From assembly GCA_026770585.1 (NCBI GenBank), contig MU646347.1, positions 1,131,042-1,147,073 on the forward strand: a stretch of 16,032 bases of DNA, in the 5' to 3' direction. Position 1 is the stretch's first letter, and every line of letters starts with the position of its first letter. Origin of the DNA: Baffinella frigidus (lineage: Eukaryota; Cryptophyceae; Cryptomonadales; Baffinellaceae). Shown piece after piece: positions 14,401-16,032 of the stretch. The notes beneath the pieces are model-generated. The model worked only from the letters and a program-made list of their open reading frames with translations, did no database searches and was not told where the DNA came from. Made by a program: the position numbers and the translations under genes.

Positions 14401-15042
14401 CTATCTTGCGCTCGAGCTCGAACGGTGCTCGGCCTGCGCGTCCAGGAAGTGGAGCATCCACTCAACCGCGTTGTAGCGCTGCGAAGGAGGATTGTCGAAG
14501 AGGTCGAGCGCGAGCGCCGCCTCGAGCGCCGCATAGCGCGAGGAGGAGGGGTGTCTGCTCCCGAACTGTACGGATCCAGACGGATCGGGCGAGATGTTGC
14601 TGCTGTGTCTGACCATGGTGTTGGCGCAGGAGAGGTCCGAGGAGAGGTCCGTGTCGTCGGAAGGGCATCGCTGGGCAGAGAGGGAGGAGCCATAGCGAAC
14701 GGGGGAGCGCGAACTGGAGGATCTCTTGCCGGAGAGGATGCCGCTGGTCTGGTTGCAGAAGCAGGAGATGAGCGTCATGAAGGTCGCTTGCAAGATGGTT
14801 GTTTGAGTTTGCTTGCAAGAAGCTTGTGTGTCACTCGAAGACGCGCGACGAGGATGCAGGCACGGTCCGCTGAGCGGAGCGAGGGAGGTGGTGAAGCGGT
14901 GGGACACTGTGCTGGAGCGGACGGCCGGCTGCGTAGCGTTGGGAGGAGTATCCGAGGAGGTGCACTCTTGTGAGATCTGTCCGGGGGCCTTTCCGAAGAG
15001 AGGCATCTTTGGGGGCTGCACATCCTTTTTACCACACGCCAT
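14401..15042 (-). CDS. Hypothetical Ser-rich protein, 213 aa
   Basis: I do not recognise this protein. The ATG at 15040-15042 directly follows an in-frame TGA, so the start is the first possible one. Stop TAG is at 14401-14403. Residues 1-20 are Lys/Pro-rich (MACGKKDVQPPKMPLFGK). Residues 25-160 are Ser/Thr-rich, low complexity and probably disordered, with a hydrophobic patch near 83-96 (ILQATFMTLISCFC). Residues 168-207 (RYAALEAALALDLFDNPP, then YNAVEWMLHFLDAQAEHR) look like an ordered helical segment. That segment's end is repeated as decayed fragments downstream. The plus strand is also open but gives an Arg/Glu/Gly-rich shadow. A second minus frame (14462-14818) is Leu/Gln-rich and less convincing. 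Expression unproven. Confidence 0.42.
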   Translation of the reverse strand: MACGKKDVQPPKMPLFGKAPGQISQECTSSDTPPNATQPAVRSSTVSHRFTTSLAPLSGPCLHPRRASSSDTQASCKQTQTTILQATFMTLISCFCNQTSGILSGKRSSSSRSPVRYGSSLSAQRCPSDDTDLSSDLSCANTMVRHSSNISPDPSGSVQFGSRHPSSSRYAALEAALALDLFDNPPSQRYNAVEWMLHFLDAQAEHRSSSSAR

Positions 15043-15690
15043 TCAGCCTGCTATTCACGGATGCGACCAATTTCCTCAACTAACCACCATTTTGGACGCG
15101 ACTCCCACGATGACAGTCTGTCTAAGCGCTTTGTTTTTTTCCTTGCCAAAAATGCCCTAAAAATACCTCCTTGAAACATGTGGCGGCCTCAAGATCAGAT
15201 CTAAATGGGGGGAAAACACATGAAAGGTTGTAAAAGTCTTCTGGGCAGTTGTAAAAAACTATCTAAAATGGTTGTAAGAAACTTGCGACTATCTGCTGAC
15301 GGGTTGCGCCTGCGCCTTGAAGATCGCCTTGGCCCTTGAAGGAGAGGGGGGACACACCGGTACACGTTTGCCTTTTACAGCGGGCACTCTGTCCATCAAA
15401 TCGTTTTAAAACGAATTTTGGTTTAATAGAATTTTAATAGTCAGCTTTTGCTCAAAATGTGTCAACTTTGGGACTAAAATGATTGAATTACGTGGTCATA
15501 TCCCCCTGAAGTTGTGGGAATTTGGAGCCGTCCCGGTCGGAAACCAACCGCGGTTAGAGGATAGGGAGGGGTGGGACTTTAGTTGGGCGGATAGCGAGGG
15601 GCAAACGGATCGGGTAATTTTGACTCGGCTCACTATGGTTCATGGTACAAGGTACTGATAGAGTGTACGAAGCTTCGTACCGGTATCCTG
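15043..15690. other. Upstream region of the 14401 gene, no other gene
   Basis: AT-richer sequence. It contains TTGTAAAA-type repeats (15227-15285: GTTGTAAAAG, GTTGTAAAAA, GTTGTAAGAA), palindrome TCGTTTTAAAACGA (15401-15414), and palindrome GTACGAAGCTTCGTAC (15665-15680). Some of this may be the minus-strand gene's promoter. I see no TATA box at a usual distance. Confidence 0.5.
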
Positions 15691-15691
15691 A

Positions 15692-15724
15692 TAGGGTTTA
15701 GGACTGAGGGTTGAGGGTTGAGGC
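15692..15724 (-). repeat. Short telomere-like patch, G orientation
   Basis: TAGGGTTTAGGACTGAGGG, TTGAGGGTTGAGG on plus: four or five units opposite in orientation to fields I to III. Confidence 0.72.
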
Positions 15725-15751
15725 GTCAAGGCCCGCACACCGCCCGGACAG

Positions 15752-15793
15752 TCGTGTCGTTGGGCTATGTTGGGAGGAATCAAAACCTGAACC
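15752..15793 (+). mobile_element. E2 repeat fragment, copy d
   Basis: GTCGTGTCGTTGGGCTATG, TTGGGAGGAATCAAAACCTGA: middle and near-tail part of E2, truncated on the 5' side, with a degenerate tail. Confidence 0.75.
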
Positions 15794-15883
15794 GCTACCG
15801 AGCGAGGACGGGACACAATTTTAAAAACTTTGACCAGAATCCTGAAGGAAATGGACTTTTAAAATGACTAAACGACCTAAAGC

Positions 15884-15905
15884 CAGGACCGGAATCCCGG
15901 TCCTG
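15884..15905. other. Small hairpin beside E2 copies
   Basis: CAGGACCG, GAATCC, CGGTCCTG: perfect 8-bp stem just before the E2 tandem. Confidence 0.65.
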
Positions 15906-15913
15906 ACTGTCTT

Positions 15914-16032
15914 CTCTGCAGATCCCTTCTACGGAAAGGCGTGTCGTTGGGCTATGTTGGGAGGAATCAAAATCTGCTTTCTCTGCAGATCCCTTCTACG
16001 GAACGGCGTGTCGGTGGGCTATGTTGGGAGGA
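15914..16032 (+). mobile_element. Tandem E2 copies e and f (67-bp period), running off the window
   Basis: CTCTGCAGATCCCTTCTACGG starts at 15914 and again at 15981. Each is followed by GGCGTGTCG(T/G)TGGGCTATG and TTGGGAGGA. The first copy ends AATCAAAATCTG and goes straight into the second with no 9-bp tail. The second is cut by the window end. Confidence 0.85.

Noticed and set aside
14283-14818. Alternative minus frames of 136 and 118 aa
   Set aside because: Both overlap the 213-aa frame. One runs into repeat G and the other is Leu/Gln-rich; the 213-aa frame is longest and has a clean start.
14287-14973. 228-aa plus-strand open frame
   Set aside because: It starts inside repeat G, and its Arg/Glu/Gly-rich product mirrors the Ser-rich minus-strand frame.
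1-16032. rRNA, tRNA or transposase genes
   Set aside because: I looked for cloverleaf-like patterns, conserved rRNA stretches and DDE/D or reverse transcriptase motifs in the open frames and found none I could support.

Overview
This window looks like subtelomeric DNA of a eukaryote, not a prokaryotic locus. The diagnostic features are two long, degenerate fields of telomere-like 7-mers of the CCCTAAA/TTTAGGG type (150-1360 and 9258-11640), a high density of hairpin-forming terminal-inverted-repeat elements, and very few credible reading frames. TTTAGGG telomeres are typical of plants and many algae. Together with the GC-rich non-repeat DNA and small, single-exon, Ser/Pro/Arg-rich reading frames, this suggests a unicellular alga or similar protist. 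I cannot name the species. There are no ribosomal RNA genes, tRNAs, CRISPR arrays, bacterial operons or transposase genes that I can support.

Layout. 1-106 is a CT/GA microsatellite. 150-1360 is telomere-like field I, C-strand reading left to right, followed at 1484-1553 by a short block in the opposite orientation. 1577-3740 is a mosaic of small repeats: hairpin MITE-like families A, B and C, short retroposon-like family E, and repeats F and K. 4006-4818 (minus) is one of the two most credible protein genes. 5040-7190 holds hairpins, a weak plus-strand reading frame (5713-6288) and MITE-like elements D1 and D2. 7190-9200 is a second mosaic: a 507-bp foldback structure, element D4 flanked by 16-bp direct repeats, E copies and B copies. 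9258-11640 is telomere-like field II. 11845-13720 is a third mosaic. 13728-14400 is a tandem set of decayed copies of the 3' end of the next gene, interrupted by a telomere-like patch and two E elements. 14401-15042 (minus) is the other credible protein gene. 15160-16032 is mainly repeat-free until E2 copies at the right edge.

The main biological content is the repeat ecology. All five clean TIR families (A-left end, B, C, D1/D2, D4) begin and end at TA, as expected for Tc1/mariner-type non-autonomous elements. Family E instead behaves like a very short non-LTR retroposon: it has a variable 9-bp tandem tail, and one copy (13744-13827) is flanked by a perfect 16-bp duplication whose unoccupied counterpart is still visible near 14423. 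No gene in the window could mobilise these elements, so enzymes must be encoded elsewhere. Both protein genes are unrecognised, and I assign them no function.
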